Assembly: GCA_963575745.1 (NCBI GenBank)
Contig: CAUYUJ010020768.1
Span: 31,001 to 95,000 of the forward strand
Origin: Prorocentrum cordatum
Taxonomy: Eukaryota; Sar; Dinophyceae; Prorocentrales; Prorocentraceae
Direction: 5' to 3'
DNA length: 64,000 bases
The position numbers and the translations under genes are program-made. This document shows positions 1-12,100 of this stretch, in pieces (within the stretch, counting starts at the first letter, position 1; the number at the start of each line of letters is the position of its first letter). The notes beneath the pieces are model-generated. The model was not told the origin of the DNA and did not search any database. It worked only from the letters and a program-made list of their open reading frames with translations.

Positions 1-3000
1 AACACTTGGGGGAACCAACTTTGTTTCGACTTAAAAAAAATCAATGTTGAATTTTCGGAGAATTGCCTCCAGAAGCTCTCTCTTCCGACTTTCAGCTCTC
101 TCAAACGTGGGAAGAGCGCTACGAGGTTCCCGGCGGTGACTAGGTTGACGGCTTACCGCCGGCGCCAGTTCGGGCGTGGGGTGCAGCTAGTTGGCCGACC
201 CGGCCCCGACGGACAATGTGCGAACTTTGGGTCAGTCGGACAAGCTTTCTGAGAGATTTGAACATTCATTTCGAGAACTGGTATTTTTCGCACCTGTAGT
301 GGGTTATTTTGCGTTCGCCAGTGAATTCTTATGCCCGTAGGTGCAATATTACTATCAGAACACTTGGCGGAACCGTCTTTCGATAAAAACATAAAACGTG
401 ATTTTTCGAGTTTTGGGGATCTTCCCCAGAATCTTCATGCATATGTACCGAAAAGCGCCGTGCGAGAAAAGAGCTCTACGAGGACCCGGCGGTAACGTGC
501 TTGACGGTTTACCGCCGGTTCCAGTCGATGAGCTAGAGGAATTCCGGTGGAGCTAGTTGGCCGACCCGGCCAGAAAGGACAAAGTGATAACTTTTGGGTG
601 GTTTTGCAGATATTTGAAAGATATTTGACAATTCAATTTGAGAAAGCAGATTTTTCGCACCTGTAAAAGGTTATAAGAGCGTCAGTGTGTTAATATGAGC
701 TCTCACTTTTACTACTACCGAAACATTTGGGGGAACCAACTTTGTTTCGACATCAAAAAGCAATGTTGAATTGTTCGAGAATTGCTTCCAGAACCTCTCT
801 CTTTCGACTCTCAGCTCTCACACATGGAAAGAGCTCTACGAGGTTCCCGGCGGTGACTAGGTTGACGGTTCACCGCCGGCGCCAGTTCCGGCGCGGGGTA
901 AGGACAAAGTGATAACTTTTGGGTGGTCTTGCGAAAAATTGAAGGATATTTGACAATTCATTTGGAGAAAGCAGATTTTTCGCACCTGTAGTGGGTTATG
1001 GCGAGTCTGCCAGTAAAATTTTCAGGTCTGCAGCTGCAGTATTACTATCAAAACACTTGGGGGGAACCGTCTTTGGATAAAAACAGAAAAATGTGTTTTT
1101 TCGAGTTTTTTGTTTCTCGCTCCAGAAGCTTTCTCCATGTGTTCCGACGATCGCCGTGCACAAAAAGAGCTCTACGAGGTTCCGGGCGGTAACCAGGTTG
1201 ACGGTTTACCGCCGGTTCCAGTAATTCCGGCGCGCTGGAGAGCTAGTTGGCAAGAAAAATCTCGACGGAACTTTTGCTGACTTTTGCTCGGTTGAAAATT
1301 CTGTTCTCAAAATTTGAACATTCGTTTGAGCCCTAGTAATTTTTCTATGCAATTCGATCTTATTCCCGCTCGCCATCTTGATCTCAGCTCGATCGGGTGA
1401 ATATTACTATCGAAAAGCACTGTGGCGGGATCAGCCGTTTTCAGTTATCTTGATACGCGCTGACGGTTTTCTGAACATATCTCGAGCTTTAGGACAGCTA
1501 CAGAGCTGGTAAGCACAGCTAATCGATGAAGAATGATTAGGCGCGTTCGCCTGTTGAATCCAGAGGTCTGAACCAGGTCTGTTAGCCGAGCTAGGTGCGC
1601 AAACCTATTCGTATTATTCCCGGAGAGCTCGCTGAGAGCTAAAGGGTTTCAGATTAGAAGCCGGACGGTGGTGGTGGCCGCCAGGAGCTCTTCCACGGCG
1701 GTCCACGTTCCTCGCAGCAACTCCGGTGAACCGGCAACGTGTCCGGGAGAGCTTCTGGCGAGCTTCCAAGCATGCCCGCATGCGTGCAGGCACGCATGGA
1801 AGCGTTACTGGCAGCACTTCAACAGCGCTGCAGGGGCCCCCCCAGAGCTCTCAAGGAAAGATTTGCTGTCCCCGAGGGTGTCTTCGCTCTCCGGGTTTTG
1901 GACGCTAACAATTCGAGTCATCTTGACAGAAACTCTCGGTTTTCTGTACTTAACTCGAGCTCTAGGACAGCTACAGAGCTGATAGTTACATAAACCGATT
2001 TAGAATCATCAGTTGCGTTTGTCTGTCGAATCCAGAGCTCTGAACTCGATCTGCTGCCCGATCTAGAATCGCAAAACTATTCGTATTTTCGTCGAGTCGT
2101 CTTGAGAGTGCTCTCGGTTTTCTTCACTCAACTCGCGCTGAGGAAGGCTACAGTACTGGTGGTCAGATGTATCGATTTCAAGACATTAGGCGCGTCCGCC
2201 TATCGAATGGAGAGCTCGGAACTCGGTCTGCTGCCCGAATTAGGTCTGCAAAACTACTGTATTGCTCGAGTCATCCTGAGAGGTCCTGTCGAATTTCTGC
2301 ACTCAACTCGGGCTGTAGAGGGCTGCAGGGCTGGTAATGACAGGAGTCGATTCAGATATCAGACGCGTCCGCCTGTCGCATTCAGAGGTCAACAATTTTT
2401 CACTATGAGTCGGAATGTTGGTAGGTGCCATCGGTTTTCTCAACTTAAGTCGAGCTAGGAAGCTCTACGAGTCTTCCGGCGCTAACCAAGGTTGACGGTT
2501 TACCGCCGGCGCCCAGTCCGAGGGCTCGCGGAAAACTTCCCAGTGTGTGTTGCTTTCGCTCTCCGGTCTCTCCGGGTTTTGGACGCTACCAAGTGACTCG
2601 TAGAGCTTCCCTAAGCTAGTTGCTGGAAGCGGCGCGCTGGAGAGCTAGTTGGCAAGAAAAATCTCGACGGAACTTTTGGTGATTTTTGGTCGGTTGAAAA
2701 TTTTGTTCTCGAAATTTGACCATTCGTGGGAGCTCTAGTATTTTTTCCCGTGATATTCGATATTATTCCCGCTTGCCATCTTGATCTCAGCTCGATCGGG
2801 TGAATGTTACTATCGAAAAGCACTGTGGCGGGATCGGCCGTTTTGAGTCATCTTGATACGCGCAGACGGTTTTCTGAACATAACTCGAGCTTTAGGACAG
2901 CTACAGAGCTGGTAAGCACAGCTAATCGATATTATGATTAGGCGCGTTCGCCTGTTGAATCCAGAGGTCTGAACTCGGTCTGTTAGCCGAGCTAGGTGCG

Positions 3001-6000
3001 CAAACCTATTCGTATTATTCGAGTCATCTTGACAGGAACTCTTGGTTTTCTGTACTTAACTCGAGCTGTAGGACAGCTACAGAGCTGACATCAACAGAAA
3101 CCGATTCAGAATCATGAGTTGCGTTTCTCTGTCGAATCCAGAGCTCTGAACTCGGTTTGCTGCCCGATCTAGAATCGCGAAACTATTCGTATTCGTCGAG
3201 TCATCTTGAGAAGTGCTCTCGGTTTTCTTCACTCAACTCGCGCTGAGGAGGGCTACAGTGCTGGTGGTCACAGGAATCGATTTGAAGACATCATGTGCGT
3301 CCGCCTGTCGAATCCAGAGCTCGGAACTCGGTCTGCTGCCCGAATTAGGTCTGCGAAACTACTGTATTGTTCGAGTCATCCTGAGAGATGCTGTCGGTTT
3401 TCTGCACATAACTCGGGCTGTAGGGGGGCTGCCGGGCTGGTAATGACAGGAGTCGATTCGCAGACATCAGACGCGTCCGCCTGTCGCATTGAGAGGTCCA
3501 AAAAACAATTCACTATGAGTCGGAATGTTGGTAGGTGCTGTCGGTTTTCTCAACTTAAGTCGAGCTAGGAAGCTCTACGAGTCTCCCGGCGGTAACCAAG
3601 GTTGACGGTTTACCGCCGGCGCCCAGCATTTCCGTTGTGTGTTCTCTTTGCTCTCCGGGTTTTGGATGCTACCATGGACACTGCCAAGATGAGCCCCCAG
3701 AGCCCCAGAAGAGCTTGCCGAGAGCTTCTGTGGACTTGCCAGGAAGATTTTTCGTGTGTGCCCTTGCTCTCCGGGTTTTGGATGCTACGAAGTACTTGCA
3801 GAGTCTCCCTAAACAAGTGCCTCGTAGAACTCTGGCAGAAGAGCTAGTGGAATTCGACGACAGGGTGGAGCTAGTTGGTGAAATGTCGAAAAGGGACGCG
3901 ATGATGCCTTCCGCGGCCTGGCTCAGCCGAAGGGTCCCTTCTCTCTCCGGGTTTTGGACGCACCAAGTACCTCGTAGAGCTCTGGAGCAATGAGCTAAGA
4001 GGAATTTGGGAGCAGGGTGGAGCTAGTATCACGTAGAGCTTCCCTTAGCAAGTTGTTGCTGGAAGCTTAAGAGTAATTCAGGGGCGCTGGAGATCTAGTT
4101 GACAAGAAAAATCTCGACGCACCTTTTGCTGACTTTTGGTCGGTTGAAAATTTTGTTCTCAAAATTTAACCATTCGTTAGAGCTCTAGTATTTCTTCCCG
4201 TGATATTCGATCTTATCTCCGCTCGCAATCTGGATCTCAGCTCGATCGGATAGCTTTTACTGCCAAAAAGCGTCCAGGCGGGATCGACCGATTCGAGTCA
4301 TCGGTCCAACTCGGTCCAACTCACATTTCGAGTCATCGAGTCATCGGTCCAGGCGTTGTCGGTATATTCGATTTAACTCGAGATACAGGACAGATACAGG
4401 GCTGGTAAGCACACCTTATCGATTCAGAACGATCAGGCGCATTCAGAGGTCTGAAGTCGGTCTGCTAGCCGAGCTAGTTTTGCAAACCTGTTCGTATTCG
4501 AGTCATCTTGACAGGCGCTCCCCGTTTTCTGTACTTAACTCTTGAGGACAGCTACAGAGCTGATACCTATGAAAACCGATTCAGAATCATCAGTCGCGTT
4601 TGTCTATCAGAGCTCTGAACTTGGTCTGCTGCCCGGTCTGGAATCACGAGACTATTCGTATTGTTCGAGTCATCTTGGGAGATGCTCTCGGTTTTCTGCA
4701 CTTCTCGGGCTGTAGGGAGGCTACAGTGCTGGTGGTCACAGGAATCGATTTGAAGCTAACAGACGCGTCCGCCTGTCGAATCCAGAGCTCGGAACTCGGT
4801 CTGCTGCCCGAACTAGATCCGCGAAACTATTCGTATTGTTCGCGTCATCCTGAGAGATGTTGTTGGTTTTCTGCACTTAACTCGGGCTGTAGGGGGGCTG
4901 CAGGGCTTGTAATCACAGGGATCGATTCGGAGACATCAGACGCGTCCGCCTGTCGCATTCAGAGGTCTGAACTCGGTCTAATACTCGCGCTGGGTTTGCC
5001 AAACTATTCGTTGTGTTTGAGTCATCTTGAGAGGTGCTGTCGATTCACGCACGTTACTCGGGCTGTAGGAGAGCTACAGAGCCCGTGCAGCAGACAATCC
5101 AGAAGCATCAGGGGCGTTCGGCTGTTGCATCGAGAGGTCTGAAATCGCTTGGGCTGAACAACTACTCGTTCTCTGCAATTTTTTTCACCGTTATATGTTT
5201 TCCGGAAGCTCTACGAGTCCTCCGGCGGTAAGAAAGGTTGACGGTTTACCGCCGGCGCCCAGTTGGCTGGCCCGACGAAAAGAGCGGATGTGGTAACCGA
5301 GGGTCGTTTTTTTTTCAGTTTATGCAAAATTTTGAACTTAGTTTCCAGAAGTGAGATTTTCATTCCCTGTAGTAAGCTATCACGCACCTGCTGGTGAATT
5401 TCTTATCGCTCTAGAGACAGTATTACTATTAAAGCACTTGGAGGAACCGACTTTGTATCGACACCAAAAAATGCGTTTGTTCTGAGTCGTCTGATAAGCT
5501 TTTTCTCTGAGCAGGCAGAGACGGAGGGAGGGAGTGGGTTATGCTGCGTCTGCCAGTTCAATTCAGGTCCGCAGGTGCAGCATTACAATCGAAACCCTTG
5601 AAGGAACCGATTCTGGATGAAAACCAACAAATCGTGATTTTTCGAATTTTTCGGCTCTCGGTTTCGCAGCTTCCTTCATATGTTCCGAGAAGGGCTGTGA
5701 AAGAAAAGAGCTCTACGAGGTGTCCGGCGGTTACCTGGTTGACGGTTTACCGCCGGTTTCCATTTGACAATTGATTTTGAGAAAGCAGATTTCTCCCACC
5801 TGTAAACGACTGTTAGGGCCTCTGCGTCTTAATATGAGCTCTGTAGGCGCACATTCACTATCAAAACACTTGCCAGAACCAACTTCATGTCGACATGAAA
5901 AAAAGATGTTCAATTTTTCGAGAAATGCCTCCAGAAGCTCTCTCTTCCGACTCTGAGCTCTCCTACGCGTGAAAAGAGCTCTACGAGTTTCCGGTGGTGA

Positions 6001-7541
6001 CCAGGTTGACGGTTCACCGCCGGCGTCAGTTCGCCGACCCGACGTTAAGAGACAATGTGGTGACTTGGGGTCGGTTTTCGAAAGATTTGAAAGATATTTG
6101 ACAATTCATTTCGAGAAACCAGATTTTTCCCAGCTGTAGTGGGTTATGCCGCGTCTGCCAGTAAAATTTTCAGGTCAGTTATTGCTTGAAGCTTAAGAGT
6201 AATTCCGGGACGCTGGAGAGCTAGTTGGCAAGAAAAATCTCGACGGACCTTTTGCTGACTTTTGGTCGCTTGAAAATTTTGTTCTCGAAATTCAACAATT
6301 CGTTTGTGCTCTAGTATTTTTTTCCCTGGTATTCGATCTTATTCCCGCTCGCCGTCTTGATCTCAGCTCGATCGGGTACCCTTTACTGCCAAAAAGCAGG
6401 CAGGCGGGATCGGCCGTTTCGGGTCATCTTGACACGCGATGACGGTTTTCTGAGCATAAATCGAGCTTTAGAACAGCTGCAGAGTTGGTGATCAGGCGCG
6501 TTCGGCTGTTGAATCTAGAGGTCTGAACTCGGTCTGCTAGCCGAGCTAGGTCCGCAAAAGTATTCGTATTATTCGTGTCATCTTGACAAACACTCTCGGT
6601 TTTCTGTACTTAACTCGAGCTATAGGACAGCTACAGAGCTGATGCTTACAGAAACCGACTCAGAATCATTAGTCGCATTTGTCTGTTGAATCGAAAGCTC
6701 TGAACCCGGTCTGCTGCCCGATCTAGAATCGCGAAACTATTCGATGGTTCGAGTCGTCTTGAGAAGGGCTCTGGGTTTTCTGCACTCAGCTCGGGCTGGG
6801 GGGAGCCAGTGCTGGTGGTCACAGGATTCGATTCGGAGACATCAGGCGCGTCCGCCTGTCGAATCCAGAGCTCGGAACTCGGTCTGCTCCCCGAACTAGG
6901 TCCGCAAAACTATTGTATTGTTCGAGTGATCCTGAGAGGTGCTGTCCGCTTTCTGCACTTAACTCGGCCTGTAGGGGGGCTGCAGGGCTGGTAATCACAG
7001 GAGTCGATTCGCAGACATCAGACGCGCCCGCCTGTCGCATTCAGAGGTCTGAACTCGGTTTGATACTCGAGCTGGGTTGCTAAACTATTTGTTTTGTTAG
7101 AGTCATCTTGAGAGGAGCTGTCGATTTACGCACGTAACTTGGGCTCTAGGAGAGCTACAGAGCTCGTAAAGAAGACAATGCAGAAGCATCGGGGGCGTTC
7201 GGCTGTGGCATCGAGAGGTCAGAAATCGCTTGGGCTGAAAAACTATTCGTTCTTTGCAATTTTCTTTCCGCATTATATATTGTCAGGAAGCTCTACGAGT
7301 CCCCGGCGGCCAGAAAGGTTGACGGTTCACCGCCGGCGCCCAGTGGGTTATGCCGCGTCTGCCAGTAAAATTTCCAGGTCTGTAGGTGCAGTATTACTAT
7401 CAAAACACTTGGGGGAACCGATGTTGAATAAAAACAGAACAACGTTTTTTTATAGAGCTTTTTCGTTTCTTGTTCCAGAAGCTTTCTCCATGTGTTCCGA
7501 CGTTCGCCGCGCAAGAAAAAAGCTCTACGAGGTTCCCGGCG
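1..7541 (+). repeat. Composite repeat field of hairpin units and ~177 bp monomers
   Basis: No gene is supported here; all short ORFs are in repeated sequence. Two layers alternate. One is a ~330-390 bp unit that ends in GAGCTCTACGAGG followed by a CCGGCGGTRA...TYACCGCCGG hairpin (near 130, 487, 847, 1184, 2478, 3585, 5221, 5729, 5991, 7309). The other is a ~177 bp monomer recognisable by GAGTCATCTTGACAG, TTAACTCGAGCT and AGGTCTGAACTCGGTCTGCT (about 1900-2450, 2840-3560, 4280-5160, 6410-7250). A ~290 bp element with a GC-rich partial palindrome lies at about 1618-1910. All these repeats read in the plus orientation. Confidence 0.85.
847..879 (+). repeat. Hairpin repeat, representative copy
   Basis: A 33-bp imperfect palindrome: left arm CCGGCGGTGA, loop with AGGTTGACGGT, right arm TCACCGCCGG, with arms perfectly complementary. 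About three dozen copies lie in the window, the next ones left at 130-162 and near 487. It sits at the 3' end of the dispersed short units just after GAGCTCTACGAGG, and retroelements insert into its loop. Other copies have GGTAA paired with TTACC, so that stem position changes on both sides. Confidence 0.85.
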
Positions 7542-7554
7542 GTAACGAAGGTTG

Positions 7555-8040
7555 GGCAGAGCTTACCTCCTGCTCAGCCTGGCCTCACCGCTGGGGTCCC
7601 CCTCGTCTCGAGCTGCATTGTGCAGAAAGGAGTCTTTGGTTCCTCATACTGTACACGGTGCTTCAGTGTCTGTTTTGCCTGAGTACCGTACACGTTCATT
7701 GATTGTCGGAGTGCGCATTGACTGTTCAGATTGTCGGAGTACCGTGCGCTTTCATTGAGTGTCGAAGGCCTGTGCACATTCTTTGTGGTAGCCTACGAGT
7801 ACCGTACACACTCATTCTTTGCTTGACTCAGATTCCCGCACGCGTGCTGCAGAGTGTCTTTTGCCTGAGTACCGTACACACTCTTTGGAGGTCGAGTTTG
7901 ACATCTGTTCAACACTCTTGTGAGGACATCTGTTCGACACGACGACAGATTCTAAGCGTTCGCGTGAGGACATCAATTTCTTGGAACAGTGGGGGTTTCC
8001 AGAGGAGCTCAAGTATTCGAACACCGTCACCTTCGCAGCG
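7555..8040 (+). promoter_or_regulatory. 5' leader of element 1 with likely trans-splice acceptor
   Basis: The first ~110 bp (GCTTACCTCC...TACACGGTG) recur at 33412 and, more diverged, at 55135 and 35385, so they are a conserved element 5' end. A pyrimidine-rich run TCCCCCTCGTCTCG precedes an AG at 7611-7612. In the copy at 57557 everything upstream of that AG is replaced by spliced-leader sequence, which marks this AG as a trans-splice acceptor (inference). Then follow degenerate ~22 bp repeats of the CATTGATTGTCGGAGTACC type (about 7697-7880). No core promoter is recognised. Confidence 0.6.
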
Positions 8041-9117
8041 ATGTCTCAGCAACACCCAGCAGGTGCGCCCTGTTGTAAGAAGAGTAAGGCTGTGGGTGAG
8101 GATGAGGATATGATTCAGGCAAGCAGTGAGGAGGAGGAGCAGTTCGGCGAATTTGATGACGGCAATCCTATGAAGCAACAGTTTGCTATGATGAAGGCTA
8201 TGCTAGCTAAACAGAACACTCAGAAGAAAAGAATTTCACGGATTGAGCAGGATGTGAAACGGATCGACCAGCGTGGTGAGAAGAATGAGGCTGACATTGC
8301 TGCTATGCAGCAGCAGATCCGCTCGCTTCAGCAGAAGGGTCCACCCAGTGATGCAGGATCAGGGTCCACGGATGCTTGGAGTAACTATGCGGGCCCTGCG
8401 GGCTCCTCTGCTACGGCCACTGCTCCCAGGTATGGTAATCGTACGCCAATTCGCGAATGGAATCGAGTGCGGGAGGATTTTACACCGACCTTCATCCAAC
8501 TCACAGGTTGGGCGCGAGGTGGAGTCGGCAATCTCAAGACTCGTTCATCGGATATGCTCTCCTGGGATCATGCCCTGCCTGTCATTCGTAAATTTGTCCG
8601 TGGCACAGGAAAGATGACTGAGGAGCATTTCGACATGAGTAGGATCGAGCGGGAGCACAAAAATAAACCATATGGTCTTTATCGTATACGATTCTATGTT
8701 ATAAGTGGCAAGTTGACGAACGATGAAATTTGGGAGATACGCAACTCTTGGGCCGTCGAGCTTGAGAATGACACGCACGACTTGAAGCAAGTCACTCCCA
8801 TCCTGGCCAACAAGCGTCTCGGCGTATCCTGTGAACCAGCACCCTGGAAGCAGCCACATGTTTCTGCCGTGGGTCGTTGTCAAGCTATCTTTGCTACTCT
8901 CAGGAGTGGATCCCAGTGGCTGAAGGGTGAGATGGGTCCTCCTGTCAGCTATGTGTGGGGCTACCCTTCGGCCACGACGCCGAAGACGGATGGAGTATGC
9001 ATTGCCGTGTTTGATCCTAACTTGGGGTGGAAGGTTGACGCCGAGCTGCTGCGTAAGGTCGATGACAAGTTGGATTGCGAGGTCTTTCTGGCCAAGCTCA
9101 ACTTTCGTACCTGGTGA
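8041..9117 (+). CDS. Element 1 ORF1 protein (LINE ORF1, nucleic-acid chaperone-like)
   Basis: Probable RNA-binding partner of the ORF2 enzyme. The start is set at ATG 8041 (MSQQHPAG); an in-frame ATG at 7981 would add 20 residues and cannot be excluded. Length is 358 aa. An acidic N-terminus (about residues 20-40) is followed by a Lys/Gln-rich coiled-coil-like stretch (about 45-100, MKQQFAMMKAMLAKQN onward), a Ser/Gly/Ala linker, and a C-terminal domain from about 140. That domain has FIQLTGW and the motif EPAPWKQPHVSAVGRC, whose core APWK..H..A.G is repeated in the ORF1s of elements 3 and B despite low overall identity. No zinc knuckle is seen. The TGA at 9115-9117 is in frame with ORF2. The family role is inferred from position and the coiled coil; the C-terminal domain is not one I recognise. 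Confidence 0.75.
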   Translation: MSQQHPAGAPCCKKSKAVGEDEDMIQASSEEEEQFGEFDDGNPMKQQFAMMKAMLAKQNTQKKRISRIEQDVKRIDQRGEKNEADIAAMQQQIRSLQQKGPPSDAGSGSTDAWSNYAGPAGSSATATAPRYGNRTPIREWNRVREDFTPTFIQLTGWARGGVGNLKTRSSDMLSWDHALPVIRKFVRGTGKMTEEHFDMSRIEREHKNKPYGLYRIRFYVISGKLTNDEIWEIRNSWAVELENDTHDLKQVTPILANKRLGVSCEPAPWKQPHVSAVGRCQAIFATLRSGSQWLKGEMGPPVSYVWGYPSATTPKTDGVCIAVFDPNLGWKVDAELLRKVDDKLDCEVFLAKLNFRTW

Positions 9118-12100
9118 AGGTGCCATGGCGCCATCGTGGGCACGTATAACGTGAGGCGCTGTGGCAGCATGAACAGCCACGACATGCTTGCTCAGATCAA
9201 GACCTCGAATTCGGAAGTTCTCGCTTTGCAGGAGTGCCAGTTCCTTGGAATAGGTAGGTGCTCTGAGCATGGTTTCACCTTAACTCTTTCTAATGATGGG
9301 AAGGCCGGGGTTCTCTACAAGAGGGTGTGGAGAGCCTCCATACGTGAATGCATCAGGGGTAATCGTTATGTCATTCTCGTGTTTCAATCGTTGATTGTTG
9401 CCAGCTTGTACTTACCACATGCGCCGAAAAAAGGGGATCACAATATCTTATTCACACAAACATTGCAGTCGTTTCGAAAGGATTTGGATACGCTCCGAGT
9501 TAGGTTTCCCAAGGAAGGGTGGGACTTGTTCATCGGGATGGATGCTAACGTTGAGCTTCTGCCTCACACGGTATTTGGAGATGTTGCTTTGACTGGTTCT
9601 GCAGTGCAGGGTGAGAGATTTGAAGAAGGGGACAATGCAGGAGGAGGTGGACGTGGAGGTTTCCAGCAGGGTAGGAGGAGGATGCAACAATACATGTGTG
9701 ACGAGCTCTGTGAATGTATGTGGCATTATGATTTGGTTTTCTCGAATTCTTTTGGGACCCGTCGTACGACCTGGAAGGCCAGGGAGGAGACGGAGGAGGA
9801 GGACAAGGTTCTTGATTACCTGTGTATTCCGAGCTCCTGGGAAAGGCCTCAGTGGGAGGTGTCGTGGTTAAGGCCAACACTCAGGGGCTCCGTGGACCCC
9901 AGAAAGACCCGCCTGTCGGACCATGCCCTGCTCACCTTGCTTGTCCCCGAATCGGCCGCTCCGACTCGACGTTGGAGAACGAAGCCACGACAAACGTTCA
10001 CTCATTGGTGCTGCGACGAAGCCTCGGAATTGCAAGTTTCGGCTAACCTTGATCGTCGTTTGCATGCTGCAGCTCGTTACCCATCTGGTCTCTGCCCGGA
10101 TGAATTGGCTCCTGTTATCTTGAATGCATGTACACAGGACAAGGAGTCATACACCAATGTCCCAAAGAAAATGCAGATCCCCAAAAAGACAGATCGTCAT
10201 AAGGAACTTGATGATGAATATCGCCGACTGCGTCGTGAAGGAGGGGAGGAGGAGGAGCTCATCAGGGTTAAGAAAGAGAGAAGGAAGGAGATGCGTGCAC
10301 ACACTCGTCGTCGACTCGAATACGATCATCGTGACGGGAAGCTCGCTCGGACGGTGGTGGACAAATTGAGTTATGACGATGTGCTCACGGAGGATAGGGA
10401 GTTGTGGGAGAAGGCGCTCTATGCTCACGGGTTCGCCAAGTACCACTGTGCTGCGCAAGGGATACGTAACGTGGAGTGTATCGAGGAGAGGAGGAGGAGG
10501 AGGTTGCAGGACACGAACACAGTGGACGTCTCCCCCATTTCCATGTCCGTATTGTTACAGGCACGATCACGCTTAAAGTGTGGTAAGGCGGTGGGTAAGG
10601 ACGGAGTTTCTCCTTCTATGTTGAAACGTATCACGTGGGTAGGTTTGCGTCATATTCTTCGGTTATTCCAAGACCTGTATCTTCAACGGTATCCTACTCC
10701 TCGGATTTGGTCTGAGTTGCTTGTGGTGTTGATGCCGAAAGCTAAAGATATCACTAAGTTGTCTGATACTCGTGCTCTCGTCTTACTTAGCAGCCTAAGC
10801 AAATGGTATACTTCATGTTTGGTTGAGATTGCTGAAGGTTATCTGAAAAGGGTCCCACAATATCTACATAACTACGGATTTTGCAAGGGAAGGCGCACGC
10901 ACGAGATCACTGCCATGCTTAAGCATGCCACCACACACGCTCTGGAGTGGGGGAAAGATGAGACCCTGCACCTCGCGTCATTAGATGTGCAGACTGCCTT
11001 TGATAACGTCACGGTTGAGAAGGCCAGTCGGGCCTTGGATGCCATCCCTGGGTTCCCCAATGACCTTGCGTTGGCGCTACTCGCTCCCAGTATCCTGGAC
11101 ACAGCGGACTTTACCTTTCAGGACTCCACGGCGACGGGTATTCCCTGGGATGCATGTGTACGTACTGGTAGTGTGGAGGCCCCCTTCCTGTGGAAGTGTG
11201 TGACACTACTGATGTGGGATAGGATTGTACTGAATTGGGAGGAGGAGAAGTTGGGGTACGATTTGGGGGTGGAGGCTGGTGGGAGGTATCTTACTCATGC
11301 GCTCTGGGCCGATAACATTTTGCTTTTCTCGAAATCAAAGACTGAGCTCACACGTATGGTGGGGGACTTCTCGGCTCAGCTGTATACGCACGGTTTCAGA
11401 TGGAAAGATTCCTCACTACACTATCTTGCCTTTGGGGAGGACTCTGAAGGCGCCTCGACGGGGAACCTCGTTGTCCAGGTGAACGATCTCGGTACCCTGT
11501 GTCTTCCGCGATGCTCTGAAATGGAGTGCCTGGGTTGCCTGGTCACGACCAAGACTGACAAACACCATGATGTGGCTTGGAAATTGGCTCGGGGTTGGAA
11601 GCGATTTAACCAGTTCCGCAAGTTTTATACGAATCGTGCTGTACCCTTCCAGAAGAAAATCAAGCATTATGAATCTAGGTTGCGTAGTTTTGTACTTTTC
11701 GGTGTTGAAGGCATGCCAGCGGACCACCACACTTTGAAACAGTTGCACACGTGGGAAGGTAAAATATTGTGTTCTATGGTACGCCGCCCGAAACCTGCCG
11801 ACATGGATTGGAGTATATACTTATGCAACTTGTACAAACGTGGGCGGCGTATGCTCCTGGAATTGGGACGGCCGTCTCTTGTGCAGCTATTCTTGTTTCG
11901 TCAGTGGCAGTGGGCTCAGGACTGTACGTTTACTGTGAAACGCCTGAACCCAACACCCGCACAGATTCCTCCAGGTACTTTTGATTCTTCAGGCAAGCCT
12001 GGCCCCAACGTCTTTGCTGCGTGTGAGCCACCGCCGGCCAAGAGACAACGTCAGGATGAACCCATGTATGTGCTACCAAGTATTGCGTGCTCGACATCAA

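Noticed and set aside
5221-5253. GGTAAG...CCAG inside the hairpin as a mini-intron
   Set aside because: Too short (about 40 bp) and part of the stem-loop; other copies have GGTAACC or GGTGACC instead of GTAAG.
1-7541. Recurring peptides such as LTVYRRFP and GNLVDGLPP
   Set aside because: They are the hairpin repeat (GGTTGACGGTTTACCGCCGG) translated in different frames, not a protein family.
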